From assembly GCA_040367435.1 (NCBI GenBank), contig BAABWY010000011.1:1-35798 (forward strand): a DNA stretch of 35,798 bases. The letters run 5' to 3'. Position 1 is the first letter of the stretch; the number at the start of each line of letters is the position of its first letter. The notes beneath the pieces are model-generated. The model was given only the letters and a program-made list of their open reading frames with translations, was not told where the DNA came from and ran no database searches. Shown here piece after piece: positions 8,660 through 18,032 of this stretch. The position numbers were made by a program, and so were the translations under genes. Origin of the DNA: Hyphomicrobiales bacterium 4NK60-0047b (GTDB lineage Bacteria; Pseudomonadota; Alphaproteobacteria; Rhizobiales; HXMU1428-3).

Positions 8660-8933
8660 TTAATTTCCCCACTGTCTTTCGACCTTGATTTTGCTCTGGT
8701 GACAGAAGCAAATGATCCCTCTCAAGTCCGAAAGTAATGCGTGAACTGTTAATGTTGCGTTGCCACACTATTGGTACAAAAGTGCAAAAATATACTATTA
8801 TAAGTTTTTAAACCGCTATTTTTGCCTGAATTTTAGGCAATTATTCGGTACCATTTAGTATCAACGTGTGGAGTATCGGCATATGGAATTCGTTGACCTA
8901 CAATGGCAAATTGAGAGAAGTAATGTGGGTTTT

Positions 8934-9779
8934 TTATTTGCTTGTTTTTTTCGTAATGAAAAAAGCTGCAAATCCCGAGATAAATATGATGAATAACCCC
9001 AATAAACTCCATTTATCGGGATAGGTATTAAATATAAAAATGCCATATGCAGTTGCGGCCAGAAGCTGGGTATAAATCAGAGGGGCTAGTTTGCTGGCAT
9101 CTTCTCTTTGATTGGCTATGATCAGTAGTAGGTTTCCAACTGCCGATGCCACCGCACTTAAAAGAACTAAGAGGGTAATATCTAGGCTAAATTCTGGAAT
9201 TGATTGCACTCCAACGGGTGTGAGTAGAAGGCTACCAACTAGTAACTGCGATAAGAGAAGTTGTTTTGAGCTTGCTTGCTCTGCCAGCCACTTGCTTGAT
9301 ATTAAGAAGCACCCATAAAATAGACCGGCTAAAAAAGCGAAGCCAATTCCAGCTGATAAATTCGCTGCTGGTTTCACAACCATTAATACACCGCAGAAAC
9401 CAATGAATAATAAGAGTGTTCGGCTTTTATTGATGGCTTCTCCAAGGAACAGAGCTGAGCCAAAATAAGAAACGATTGGACCAATGAAGAATGCGGCAAA
9501 TACATTTGATATAGGTTCCGTTGAGAGTGCCGTTAAAATTGAAAGTATGCCACCTGTAACAAAGCTTCCGCGCAACCAGATACGCCAATCAAGTAATAAT
9601 TGTAAATTAAGGCTTTTGCCGGCCATTATAATTAAGAGTAGACAGGCCCCCAATAGGAACCTGCTCCACGCGATGAAATATGGCTCTGTCGCATAGAAAT
9701 TGCTTAGCAGTTTTCCTGCTGCATCTCCTAGTGGAATGCAAAGCATTCCTAAAACCATGATTATCGCTGATTTCAGCAT
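8934..9779 (-). CDS. EamA/DMT-family transporter
   Basis: 281 residues with about ten predicted membrane helices arranged as two EamA repeats, typical of drug/metabolite exporters. The first half includes IPLGDAAGKLLS and an ISNVFAAFFIGPIVSYFGSA helix; the second repeats the pattern from LSAGIGFAFLAGLFYG. Substrate cannot be told. No strong ribosome site precedes the ATG. It follows the desaturase on the same strand with about 175 bp between, so a shared operon is possible but not shown. Confidence 0.85.
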   Translation of the reverse strand: MLKSAIIMVLGMLCIPLGDAAGKLLSNFYATEPYFIAWSRFLLGACLLLIIMAGKSLNLQLLLDWRIWLRGSFVTGGILSILTALSTEPISNVFAAFFIGPIVSYFGSALFLGEAINKSRTLLLFIGFCGVLMVVKPAANLSAGIGFAFLAGLFYGCFLISSKWLAEQASSKQLLLSQLLVGSLLLTPVGVQSIPEFSLDITLLVLLSAVASAVGNLLLIIANQREDASKLAPLIYTQLLAATAYGIFIFNTYPDKWSLLGLFIIFISGFAAFFITKKTSK

Positions 9780-9954
9780 TATTGGTTTTTATACTCTCAG
9801 ATCAATATTAGAAATCGTTATTTGTTACGATGCCTAACAGGTCTGTTTCATTTTTTGGAATTTTCATATTTAGTGTGAGAATTGTTATCTTAAGGGATTA
9901 GAGATAACTCATTTTTCCCTAAAGCTAACACTCCTACCAATATGCCTAAAACAC

Positions 9955-10962
9955 TTATGCTCTGGCAACAGCTGAAAATGGAACCAGTTTCTTTAACTCT
10001 TCGTCCCACAAAGACAATTTCGCGTATTTCAAGCTTTCACGAATGGTTAGATAATTTATCTTTTTTAATTCTGGCTCATCATCAACACATTCTTGCAAGC
10101 GATAGTTTGGTATTGAACTACACAAATGATGAACGTGATGAATGCCAATATTACCCGTGAACCATTGTAGAACTTTTGGCAAAGCATAATAAGAGCTGCC
10201 ATACAGCGCTGCTGTTTTACGATCCCAATGTTCACTATTTTCCCAGTGGGTGTCTTCAAATTGATGCTGAATATAAAATAACCAAACTCCAATTGAGCTT
10301 GCGACCAACGAAACAGGTATTGCCAACATTAAGAACGGTAGCCAACCGATATACCAAATTATGGCCCCATAAAAGATCGCCATAGAGAGGTTTAACCCCA
10401 TAACACTGCCCCACATTTGCAATGATGGTTTTGAGAATGATAAAGGCCAACGCTGTAAAATTGCAAAATGAACAGGCCCACCAACAAGCATGAGGAAAAA
10501 TGGGTTTCTATAGATTCTATAGCCAAGGCGCTTGATTTTTGACAGGGCGTTATATTCTTTGACGGTAAGCGTATCTATGTCGCCATAACCACGTTTATCT
10601 AAATTGGCAGACCCTGCGTGATGAAGCGCATGGAGACGACGCCAATAAGCATAAGGTGTGATTGTAAAAACAGATAGACACCGGCCGACCCAATCATTGG
10701 CGCTGTTGTTGTTATAAAACGAGCCATGGCCGCAATCATGCTGAATGATGAAGAGGCGCAAAACTAAACCAGCGGTTGGTAAAGCCAGTAAAAGTGTGAG
10801 CCAATAGCCGACATGAATGAGGCTTTGATACATGGCTAAACAAGACCCAATGAACAAGGCTACTGTGGTGATAAGCTGAAAATTAGCCCGTGCTGAGCTT
10901 GACTCTCTATAGTTTAGACAATGCTTTGCCAGCTGCTGGACTTGATCAGTCATTTTTGGCAC
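9955..10962 (-). CDS. Membrane fatty acid desaturase
   Basis: 335 residues with the three histidine clusters of the membrane di-iron desaturases: HDCGH at 75-79, HALHH at 111-115, and HHVHH at 275-279, with multiple hydrophobic segments between. The order and spacing match the fatty acid desaturase superfamily (PF00487, DesA-like), which inserts a cis double bond into lipid acyl chains at the inner membrane using O2. Regiochemistry cannot be inferred. HQFEDTHW at 233-240 is also typical of the acyl-lipid group. A GAGGGTG ribosome site precedes the ATG. Regulation by temperature would fit but is not visible. Confidence 0.9.
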   Translation of the reverse strand: MPKMTDQVQQLAKHCLNYRESSSARANFQLITTVALFIGSCLAMYQSLIHVGYWLTLLLALPTAGLVLRLFIIQHDCGHGSFYNNNSANDWVGRCLSVFTITPYAYWRRLHALHHAGSANLDKRGYGDIDTLTVKEYNALSKIKRLGYRIYRNPFFLMLVGGPVHFAILQRWPLSFSKPSLQMWGSVMGLNLSMAIFYGAIIWYIGWLPFLMLAIPVSLVASSIGVWLFYIQHQFEDTHWENSEHWDRKTAALYGSSYYALPKVLQWFTGNIGIHHVHHLCSSIPNYRLQECVDDEPELKKINYLTIRESLKYAKLSLWDEELKKLVPFSAVARA

Positions 10963-11181
10963 CCTCTATAATTTTTTTAAACCCGTATCTTATTTTGGTT
11001 TATTTTCTTTCAGTTGGTGCCATATAAGTGGCAGATGGTCAAGTTTGAGAACCAAAACTATGTTCACAATCCCATCATATTTTTTTATCTTTGTATGAGT
11101 TTCTCTTCTTTAAAAGAGAACATTTTTCAAGGTTATTTGAAGTTGTTTATAAACTCTCAAAGCATAAAAACTGTTTTACTC

Positions 11182-11222
11182 TAGAACATATCACATTGTG
11201 TTGAGCTAAAAGACATGTTCTA
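11182..11222. repeat. TAGAACAT...ATGTTCTA palindrome
   Basis: Eight-base arms pair perfectly over a 25-nt loop. It is a variant of the TAGAGCAT...ATGCTCTA palindrome at 19793-19835 with a compensated G-to-A / C-to-T change in both arms. Confidence 0.55.
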
Positions 11223-11249
11223 TCTTTTTGTTTATGCGTGTCTTTCTTG

Positions 11250-11279
11250 TTGCTTCAGATGCCCATAAAGCATCCGCAA
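11250..11279. repeat. Short two-stem hairpin repeat, TTGC/GCAA type
   Basis: Outer stem TTGC/GCAA, spacer TTCA, inner GATGC/GCATC, loop CCATAAA. It is another compensated outer-stem variant of the family. Confidence 0.8.
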
Positions 11280-11281
11280 TT

Positions 11282-11308
11282 GCACAAAACCGGTACCCAC
11301 TTTTGTGC
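11282..11308. repeat. GCACAAAA...TTTTGTGC inverted repeat
   Basis: Eight-base perfect arms around CCGGTACCCAC. From memory, the core resembles an interspersed motif common in Rhizobiales intergenic DNA (ACCGG...CCACTTTT), but I could not check this. Confidence 0.55.
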
Positions 11309-11320
11309 GACACGCACTAA

Positions 11321-12286
11321 CTATTTGGCAAATAGATTTAAAGGAATGAGGTCTTGTTGGAATAATAGCAATAGTGCTGAAATTGTAACAAATGAAATGA
11401 CCGTACTAATCAAGATGCTATTCGATGTACCATCTACATATGTTTTATAATCCGATGCCATGACAAACACATTCGATGCTGTTGGCAGTGCCGCCATCAA
11501 TACAGCCACTCCCATCCAGGTTTTATCGAAACCACCTATGTAACTAAGAATAAGGAAGGTCAAGATTGGATGAATGACAATTTTTGCAAGAATAATGATT
11601 GAAAATTCCATCTTAAATCTAAGAGCTGGTTGTTGAGCGACCGTTACACCCAGCGCAAACAATGCACATGGCCCGGCTGCTCGCTCTAACATTGTTAGTA
11701 GTTTATCTAAAGGAATTGGCATTGGAATATCGCCAACAAGAAATAGCCCTCCTGCCATTGTGGCTAAAAGAAAGGGATGTAGAAAAACCTTAAGCATGAT
11801 CTTTTTGATCAATTCCCTTATTTTCACCGGGCCATCATTATCTAAGGCGTTAAATAAAGGAACAAGTACGAATTGAAGAGTGTTATCAAAACAAAAAACA
11901 AGAATGGCCGGAATTGCGGCTTCTGTTCCAAATATGCCAAGACAAAGTGGTAGGCCTATGTAACCGATATTACCATAACTCGCGGCAGCACCTTGAATGC
12001 CCATTTTGGTTAAAGACGCTTGATAGACTAGGCGCATTGTTATTGCTGTTAGCGCGAAAATTATGAAGGTGCTTAAGGTCGTGCCCATAAAGAAGGGTAA
12101 ATTTAGCAACCCTTCTGGCGGCGCTTTTCTTATGATTTGAAAAATCAATGGTGGCAGGGCGGCATAAATAATGAAGCGGTTGAGCCATAACAGGCTGTTT
12201 TCCTCATGCCTGAAAATTTTTCCACCAATGTAGCCTAAAATGATCAAACCAAAGAAAGGGACGATGTTATTTAAGAGACCTGCCAT
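11321..12286 (-). CDS. AEC-family transporter (auxin efflux carrier-like permease)
   Basis: 321 residues with about ten membrane helices and the two-half organisation of the AEC/PF03547 family. Typical features are the N-terminal NNIVPFFGLIILGYIGGKI, the central GNIGYIGLPLC, and the C-terminal VLMAALPTASNVFVMASDY. Bacterial members export or take up small carboxylates such as malate, but the substrate here is unknown. Weak ribosome site. No linked regulator. Confidence 0.88.
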   Translation of the reverse strand: MAGLLNNIVPFFGLIILGYIGGKIFRHEENSLLWLNRFIIYAALPPLIFQIIRKAPPEGLLNLPFFMGTTLSTFIIFALTAITMRLVYQASLTKMGIQGAAASYGNIGYIGLPLCLGIFGTEAAIPAILVFCFDNTLQFVLVPLFNALDNDGPVKIRELIKKIMLKVFLHPFLLATMAGGLFLVGDIPMPIPLDKLLTMLERAAGPCALFALGVTVAQQPALRFKMEFSIIILAKIVIHPILTFLILSYIGGFDKTWMGVAVLMAALPTASNVFVMASDYKTYVDGTSNSILISTVISFVTISALLLLFQQDLIPLNLFAK

Positions 12287-12537
12287 ATCACTTTTACGCC
12301 TTGTTCATTCTTCTTGTTTTTAACGTTGCTTAATGTGACTGAAATTCTTTGATTTGAAAAATCGGATGCAAACTTGAAAGCCTGATTAAAACTATGACTT
12401 CCTAGCCTTTAGTATAGTTTTTATTTATACGCATGGGTTTTCGAGTGTAAAGGGTTTTTAGTGTTTCACTCATGAAATAGATTTATTAAGGTGAATGTGT
12501 TTCAAGGAAGCCTAATCCAAAACTTAAGGAATTTAAA

Positions 12538-13020
12538 ATGGGTCGTCAGGATATCATCTCAAAACTCGGTCTCATCCGTCATGAGGAGGGGGGATGGTTT
12601 AAAGAGACGTTTCGCTCACCCGAAGAAATTGACTGTCCAGACAGAGAGGGGGGGAAGCGTTCTCTTCTTACAACCATCCACTATATGCTTGACCTGGAAA
12701 AACCACATGGTCTTCTTCACCGGAATAAATCACCGATTATTCACTTTTACGAAGGGGGCGGGCTGTTACGCTATATCACAGTTTCACCTGATGGAGAGTT
12801 GAATGAGACGCTTTTGGGAGATAACCATGAACGACAGCTAACTGTTCCTGGTGGCTATTGGAAAGCCAGTGAATTACTCTCAGGAGACTATGGCTTGGTT
12901 GGTGAGGCTGTTAGCCCTGGATTTGATTATCGTGATTGGGAAATAGCAAACGAGCGTGAGATCCTTGAACTCTTCCCTGAACATGCCGAAACTCTACGGC
13001 CATTTCTACCAAAAGAGTAA
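12538..13020 (+). CDS. DUF985 / cupin_5 family protein
   Basis: 160 residues with the recognisable features of the DUF985 cupin family: HEEGGWFKETFRS near the start, TTIHYMLD, LLHRNKSPIIHFYEGG, PGGYWKASEL and LVGEAVSPGFDYRDWE. The fold is a single small beta-barrel; most members have no established biochemical role. Start chosen at the ATG preceded by AAGGAA. A frame-shifted alternative starting at 12491 is a shadow. Confidence 0.88.
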   Translation: MGRQDIISKLGLIRHEEGGWFKETFRSPEEIDCPDREGGKRSLLTTIHYMLDLEKPHGLLHRNKSPIIHFYEGGGLLRYITVSPDGELNETLLGDNHERQLTVPGGYWKASELLSGDYGLVGEAVSPGFDYRDWEIANEREILELFPEHAETLRPFLPKE

Positions 13021-13094
13021 AATTACAAACTTTATAATATTTGGGAAAGAACTGCTAAACAGCTTTTTGAAAGTGGCACACTCTTTTAGGAAAG

Positions 13095-13169
13095 TGGCAC
13101 CCCCTAGGAGAATCGAACTCCTGTTTCAAGAATGAAAATCTTGCGTCCTAACCACTAGACGAAGGGGGC
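13095..13169 (-). tRNA. tRNA-Glu (anticodon UUC)
   Basis: A 75-nt cloverleaf on the minus strand. Acceptor GCCCCCT pairs with AGGGGGT (one G-U), then discriminator G and encoded CCA. Anticodon stem CAAGA/TCTTG closes loop TTTTCAT, giving UUC. The T-loop is GTTCGATTC. An 11-bp segment covering its 3' end and flank (GAAAGTGGCAC on the plus strand) is repeated at 13069-13079. Confidence 0.95.
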
Positions 13170-13286
13170 TTAAAGATCTGAAGAAACTGCTATAAAAAAG
13201 TTTTACCAGCTTTGCAAGCATTGTTTTACAAAAAGACCACTTTTTTATGATTTTTTTGAGTTTTACACTTTGTAAAAATGTAAATA

Positions 13287-15119
13287 TTAAAACGACTTCA
13301 CTGGCTTTGCCGCATCTTCAATTGTTAATTCAATGGTTTCACGGCCATTCCAACTATTGCGTCGCAACTGTCCCACTATATGCAATGGTTCTCCTGCCCG
13401 GTCAAGCAACAACTCACCTAATTCTGTGTTTGCCACACGAAATGCAATGGCGTTGATCCTGGATTGGTCACTTGCTTCCAATGTGCATTTAACGTGATTG
13501 TCACCAACCACTTTGGAAAACTTCACTCGATGAGAGGGCAACACAAAGCGCGGCGTTGGATTTCCGGCACCAAAGGGGCCTGCCCGCTCTAATTGATCCA
13601 TAAAATTAGGCGAAACCCCATTGGCTGTCAGGGCGCCGTCTATATCAAGTCCCATTTTAGCGCGCTCGGTCGTCACGGCATTGCCGAGTTGCTCTGCGAA
13701 ATAAGCTTCGACTTCTGCTAATCTCTCAGTTTCCAAGGTGAGGCCTGCTGCCATGGCATGGCCGCCTCCTTTTAAGATCATCCCGTCATCTTTGGCTTTT
13801 TGAACAACGCGGCCAATATCAACGCTTGAAATTGAGCGCAGCGAGCCTGTGGCTGTTTTTGACTTTTCATCCATGCTGAGGACACAAGAGGGCCTGCGAA
13901 ACTTTTCAGTTAAACGGCTTGCTACTAGACCGACCAAGCCCTTGTGCCAGTCTTTAGAGCCCGTGAAAATAATCGGCATATCCGGGGTCTCATCAATGAG
14001 ATCCCCTACTCTTGTTGTGGCTTCCTCTAAAGTAACCTTTTCCATTTCTTTGCGTTCATCGTTCAGCTTGTTGAGCAAAGCGGCGATACGGTCTGCCTCA
14101 ATATCATCTTGCTCAGATAATAGCTTTGCGCCGAGCTCTGATGAGCCGATCCGCCCGCCGGCATTGATACGGGGGCCAAGTAGAAACCCTAGATGATAAG
14201 GAGTGGGCGCTGTGGTTAGCCCTGCTGCGTCTCCTAAAGCTCTGAGGCCAACATTATGACGTTTATGCATAACTTGGAGGCCTTTAGCTACAAACGCTCT
14301 GTTCAAGCCTTTGAGGGGCACGACATCGCAAATGGTAGAAAGAGCAACAAGGTCAAGATAGGACATCAAATCAGGGGGACTTAGTCCCTCATTTTTATAA
14401 AATTCCTCTTGTGATAGCACTCTCTTCGTAGCGACCAGCAGCATGAAGACAACGCCGCCGGCACATAGATGACCAAGATCTGACAGGTCATCTTGCCGAT
14501 TTGGATTGATAACTGCTGTCACATCCGGCAGGGTTTCTCCCGCCAGGTGATGGTCGACGACAATCACATCGATATTTCTTTTTGTCGCTTCTGCTAAAGC
14601 TTCATGGCTAACGGTGCCGCAGTCTACTGTGACGATTAACTCAGCCCCATTATCAACCAGACTGTTAATGGCATCTGGGTTTGGGCCATAGCCTTCAAAG
14701 ATACGGTCGGGGATGTAGATTTGCGGCTCGACTAAACCATGAGCATTGAGGAACAGTTTCATCAACGCACTGGAGACCGCTCCATCCACGTCATAGTCAC
14801 CAAAGATCGCTACTTTTTGTTTTTTCTTAATTGCTTCGGCTAAGCGATTGGCCCCCACTTCCACATGCTGCATGGTGTATGGATCAGGCATGAATTCTTT
14901 TAAAGACGGGTTCAACCAATTTTCAACGCTATCTATCGTGGCGCCTCTGGCTGCCAAAACACGGCCTAATATTTCTGGAATACCGGCAATTTGTGAAAGA
15001 GCCAACCCTTGATTGCGCCCAGCTTCATCAAGGCGCTCACGCCAGATCAACCCCTTGGCTGATTTGGTAATGCCGAGGAAACCCGCTTCTTCTAAATTTT
15101 CAGCTAATGCTTTAGCCAT
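13287..15119 (-). CDS. recJ: Single-stranded-DNA-specific exonuclease RecJ
   Basis: 610 residues, normal for RecJ. This 5'-to-3' ssDNA exonuclease acts in RecFOR recombination, mismatch repair and base excision repair. DHH-superfamily motifs are visible: GDYDVDG at 107-113 (motif I), VDCGTVSH near 165 (motif II), and VVDHHLAG with DHH at 189-191 (motif III). The DHHA1 part shows SGSL-like ATGSLRSI and LKGGGHAMAAGL, and a C-terminal OB-like region follows. It lies downstream of glpX on the same strand but is separated by 466 bp filled with two large repeat elements, one of which begins 19 nt before its ATG. Confidence 0.96.
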   Translation of the reverse strand: MAKALAENLEEAGFLGITKSAKGLIWRERLDEAGRNQGLALSQIAGIPEILGRVLAARGATIDSVENWLNPSLKEFMPDPYTMQHVEVGANRLAEAIKKKQKVAIFGDYDVDGAVSSALMKLFLNAHGLVEPQIYIPDRIFEGYGPNPDAINSLVDNGAELIVTVDCGTVSHEALAEATKRNIDVIVVDHHLAGETLPDVTAVINPNRQDDLSDLGHLCAGGVVFMLLVATKRVLSQEEFYKNEGLSPPDLMSYLDLVALSTICDVVPLKGLNRAFVAKGLQVMHKRHNVGLRALGDAAGLTTAPTPYHLGFLLGPRINAGGRIGSSELGAKLLSEQDDIEADRIAALLNKLNDERKEMEKVTLEEATTRVGDLIDETPDMPIIFTGSKDWHKGLVGLVASRLTEKFRRPSCVLSMDEKSKTATGSLRSISSVDIGRVVQKAKDDGMILKGGGHAMAAGLTLETERLAEVEAYFAEQLGNAVTTERAKMGLDIDGALTANGVSPNFMDQLERAGPFGAGNPTPRFVLPSHRVKFSKVVGDNHVKCTLEASDQSRINAIAFRVANTELGELLLDRAGEPLHIVGQLRRNSWNGRETIELTIEDAAKPVKSF

Positions 15120-15138
15120 TTTTGATCTCTCTGTTCTT

Positions 15139-15247
15139 TCTCACGGGCTATTCCACTGCTATCGCAGTGGGCCCTCCGAGGGGCTGCGCTTCCGCCGGAC
15201 AGCAAAGCTGTCATGTCCTGACGCCGAAGTGGCGTCACTCCTTCTTC
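15139..15247 (+). repeat. Modular multi-hairpin element upstream of recJ
   Basis: In order: linker CTCACGGGCTATT; hairpin CCACTGC/GCAGTGG; GCCCTCCGAGGGGC; hairpin GACAGC/GCTGTC; ATGTCC; hairpin TGACGCC-GAAGT-GGCGTCA; then CTCCTTCTTC. All stems pair perfectly. The left end lies 19 nt upstream of the recJ start codon. Confidence 0.85.
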
Positions 15248-15456
15248 TGTCCGCAAGTTTATACTTTACTCTAACGGCTCATTCGAAAGCTTAAATGTTT
15301 TATTGGCTAAGAGCATAACTCATTCGATTGAGAGGGCAATAGGGGAGTGAAATAGAGTGTTTATAACTCTTTTCCTATATTCTTGAAGCTCGTGCGTTCC
15401 GCTCAAGAGTGAATTTGGTTTTTGCGGGAAAGGAACGCTCTTTTGGGCTGCATTAT

Positions 15457-15570
15457 GAAGAAGGGAGTGCTCTTTTTCAGAGCACGGACATGGCGCTGCT
15501 AAGCGCCCGGCGCTTAGCGCCGCCCGTCGGAGGGCTTTTCGCTTCTTCAGCGAAAAAATAGCCCGTGAGA
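15457..15570 (-). repeat. Modular multi-hairpin element downstream of glpX
   Basis: Read on the minus strand it has the same linkers (CTCACGGGCTATT, GCCCTCCGA, ATGTCC, then CTCCCTTCTTC). The hairpins differ: TTTTCGCT/AGCGAAAA, two GGCGC/GCGCC stems, and GTGCTC/GAGCAC with a loop containing TGAAA. Its right end is 15 nt from the glpX stop codon. Confidence 0.85.
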
Positions 15571-15585
15571 CAGAAAAAAGCGTTT

Positions 15586-16551
15586 TTACGCTTCGCCGTT
15601 TACTTGTTTTTGTGTTTTCACCCAGCGCACAGATCCGGTGCTTACATGCATGATCAATGTTTCTGTTTCGATCATATCACCATCGCGGCGGACACCATCA
15701 AGCATTTGACCTGTTGTTACACCGGTTGCTGCAAAGATCACATCACCTTTGACCATGTCAGCAATAGAGTAGATTTTTGATAGATCTTCAATGCCAACTT
15801 TCGCAGCGCGTTCATAATGACTTTCATGTAATGGCGTTAAACGGCCTTCCATTTGCCCGCCAATTGAGCGAAGGGCAGAGGCAGCTAACACACCTTCAGG
15901 AGCACCACCAACGCCCATATACATATCAATACCAGTTTCAGCAGAGTCTGTTGTTTGGATGACACCAGCGATGTCACCATCACCGATTAATTTAACAGCT
16001 GCGCCCGCTTCTCTGACTTCTTCAATCAGCTTTCCGTGACGAGAGCGATCAAGGATACAAACTGTCAAATCATTGACAGATACATTCTTGGCATTTGCTA
16101 ACGCCTTCACGTTTTCTGTTGGAGATTGCTCCAAGCTAACCAAGCCTGGCTCAAAGCCTGGACCAATCGCTATTTTTTCCATGTAGATATCTGGTGCGTG
16201 AAGCAAGCTTCCGCCTTCAGCCATTGCCAGAACTGCAAGTGAATTTGGCATTGACTTAGCACAGAGCGTTGTGCCTTCCAATGGGTCAACTGCGATGTCG
16301 ACTTTTGGGCCTTTCTTGGTGCCTATTTCTTCACCGATGAAAAGCATTGGCGCTTCATCACGCTCACCTTCACCGATGACGACACGGCCATCTATGTCCA
16401 GACCATTTAATTCGCTGCGCATTGCGTCAACTGCGGCTTTATCTGCCGCCATTTCATCACCGCGTCCGCGTAATTTTGCAGCCTCAATTGCTGCAACTTC
16501 CGTTACACGCAATACATCCCAAACTAGGCTTTGATTTAATGGTTCTGACAT
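15586..16551 (-). CDS. glpX: Class II fructose-1,6-bisphosphatase
   Basis: 321 residues. It hydrolyses fructose 1,6-bisphosphate to fructose 6-phosphate for gluconeogenesis, in the cytoplasm and metal-dependent. Family motifs are clear: VVIGEGERDEAPML at about 58-70, the metal-binding DPLEGTT at 89-95, DRSRHGKLIEEVREAGA, and GVGGAPEGVLAASALR. It lies 123 bp downstream of hom on the same strand. The recJ-glpX-hom-aminotransferase order recurs in Rhizobiales. Confidence 0.95.
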   Translation of the reverse strand: MSEPLNQSLVWDVLRVTEVAAIEAAKLRGRGDEMAADKAAVDAMRSELNGLDIDGRVVIGEGERDEAPMLFIGEEIGTKKGPKVDIAVDPLEGTTLCAKSMPNSLAVLAMAEGGSLLHAPDIYMEKIAIGPGFEPGLVSLEQSPTENVKALANAKNVSVNDLTVCILDRSRHGKLIEEVREAGAAVKLIGDGDIAGVIQTTDSAETGIDMYMGVGGAPEGVLAASALRSIGGQMEGRLTPLHESHYERAAKVGIEDLSKIYSIADMVKGDVIFAATGVTTGQMLDGVRRDGDMIETETLIMHVSTGSVRWVKTQKQVNGEA

Positions 16552-16674
16552 TTTTTAACTCTTCGATCTTTCTTCTATTCATATGTGGCTAAGCTATATA
16601 ACTCATGCCATTGTTTTTTCTCAAATTAAAGCCTTTTTTCGACTTTAATTTTGTTTGTGATTAACGCCGCATTG

Positions 16675-18015
16675 TCATAATCGTTCAATGCGGATCATAT
16701 TTGGTTGGCCCACAATATGCCCATCTTCCTCAATTGCTTTCAAAGCTTCTGAGACTGCTTGCTCTGTTGTGTCATGAGTGATGATTACAACCGGGGCAGC
16801 AGCGACACCAGCTGCATCAATTTTCTCATCCGTCTCAGCTCCGTGACTACGCTGTACGATACTCTCCAATGAAATACCGAATTCTGCCATTCGCGTTGCC
16901 ACGGCTGCGAAGGTGCCTGGGCGATCAGAAAGGTTCAAGCGGACATAATACCCACCTTCATGAGCTTTCAAAGGTGCTCTTTGATATGGCGCCAATTTAC
17001 CTACTGGCATGCTGAAAACTGTTTTTGTGACATTAGCCGACTTATCAATACGGGCCGTTTCAATAAGATCTCCGACCACACTTGAAGCTGTTGGACCTTC
17101 ACCAGCGCCAGGGCCCACTTGCATAATTTTGCCGACATAATCACCGTCAACACAAACGCAGTTTGTCACACCCGAGACCTGACCAATCGCAGATTCGCTT
17201 GGGACAAGTGTTGGGTGCACACGCTGCTCGATGCCTTCATCTGTTTTCAAAGCTACGCCTAGCAATTTAATTCGATAGCCAAGATCGTCAGCTGCTTTGA
17301 TATCTTCAGGTGTGATTTTCTCAATGCCTTCGATATAGATGTCATCAAACGATGTTTCCGTGCCAAAGCTCAACGTGGTAAGCAAGGCCAATTTATGGGC
17401 TGCATCAATGCCGCCTACATCAAACGATGGATCAGCTTCAGCGTAGCCTTCAGCTTGTGCTGCCTTCAGGATTTCATCAAATGGTTTTCCTTCATTTTGC
17501 ATGGCGGTCATCATGTAATTACATGTGCCATTTAAAATGCCATAGACCCTTTGAATGCTGTTACCTGAAAGGCTTTCTTTGATGGATTTTACAATTGGAA
17601 TACCGCCAGCAACTGCTGCTTCAAACAACAGAGCGCAGCCATTTTCTTCAGCGAGTTTAGCAAGCTCAGTACTGTGGACCGCGAGCATAGCCTTGTTCGC
17701 AGTGACCACATCAAGACCGCGCTTTAGAGCTATTTTTGTCGCCTCTAAAGCTGGGCCATCTGTTCCGCCCGTGAGTTCAACATAAACATCAATGTCGCCA
17801 GACGTGGCTAATTCTTCTGGCGTGTCGAACCAACTATAGCCGCTGATATCGACGCCACGATCCTTGTTTTTGTCCCTTGCGCAAACGGCTGTGACCTTAA
17901 TTGGGCGTCCGATTTTGCGGGCAATGTCATCACCATTGCTGTGGTCTAGCATGCGGATAACGCCGCAGCCTACTGTTCCTAGGCCAGCTAGCCCTATTTT
18001 TAAAGGCTCATTCAT
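16675..18015 (-). CDS. hom: Homoserine dehydrogenase with ACT domain
   Basis: 446 residues. It reduces aspartate semialdehyde to homoserine, the branch point to threonine and methionine. The N-terminal Rossmann motif is GLAGLGTVGCGV. The catalytic half carries NGTCNYMMTAM and EADPSFDVGGIDAAHKLA, with the family's conserved Asp and Lys. A C-terminal ACT domain at about 355-435 (GYYVRLNLSDRPGTFAAVA) suggests feedback control by threonine. It follows the aminotransferase after 17 bp, so the two are probably co-transcribed. The product could feed the metY enzyme encoded at 23815. Confidence 0.96.
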   Translation of the reverse strand: MNEPLKIGLAGLGTVGCGVIRMLDHSNGDDIARKIGRPIKVTAVCARDKNKDRGVDISGYSWFDTPEELATSGDIDVYVELTGGTDGPALEATKIALKRGLDVVTANKAMLAVHSTELAKLAEENGCALLFEAAVAGGIPIVKSIKESLSGNSIQRVYGILNGTCNYMMTAMQNEGKPFDEILKAAQAEGYAEADPSFDVGGIDAAHKLALLTTLSFGTETSFDDIYIEGIEKITPEDIKAADDLGYRIKLLGVALKTDEGIEQRVHPTLVPSESAIGQVSGVTNCVCVDGDYVGKIMQVGPGAGEGPTASSVVGDLIETARIDKSANVTKTVFSMPVGKLAPYQRAPLKAHEGGYYVRLNLSDRPGTFAAVATRMAEFGISLESIVQRSHGAETDEKIDAAGVAAAPVVIITHDTTEQAVSEALKAIEEDGHIVGQPNMIRIERL

Positions 18016-18032
18016 TTTGATAATTTTCCGTA

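Larger units (their letters stand above)
10963..11320. other. 358-bp region carrying three kinds of inverted repeat
   Basis: Next to the desaturase promoter region lie a degenerate AGAACAT/ATGTTCT palindrome (11182-11222), one short two-stem hairpin (11250-11279) and a GCACAAAA/TTTTGTGC inverted repeat (11282-11308). No gene is seen. Confidence 0.6.
15120..15585. other. 466-bp glpX-recJ intergenic region built around an inverted pair of modular elements
   Basis: An element on the plus strand at 15139-15247 and one on the minus strand at 15457-15570 flank an AT-richer centre. No gene is seen. The recJ promoter must lie within or to the right of these elements if recJ is transcribed on its own. 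Confidence 0.7.

Noticed and set aside
8822-8840. TTGCCT/AGGCAA hairpin between the chemoreceptor and EamA genes as a terminator
   Set aside because: The stem is only six pairs and has no T-run on the side needed for the EamA transcript.
12491-12802. 103-codon frame overlapping the DUF985 gene
   Set aside because: It is a shifted-frame shadow; the DUF985 frame has the family motifs and the ribosome site.
13069-13100. 11-bp direct repeat at the 3' end of tRNA-Glu as an attachment site
   Set aside because: Too short, the copies are only 21 bp apart, and there is no integrase or element between them.
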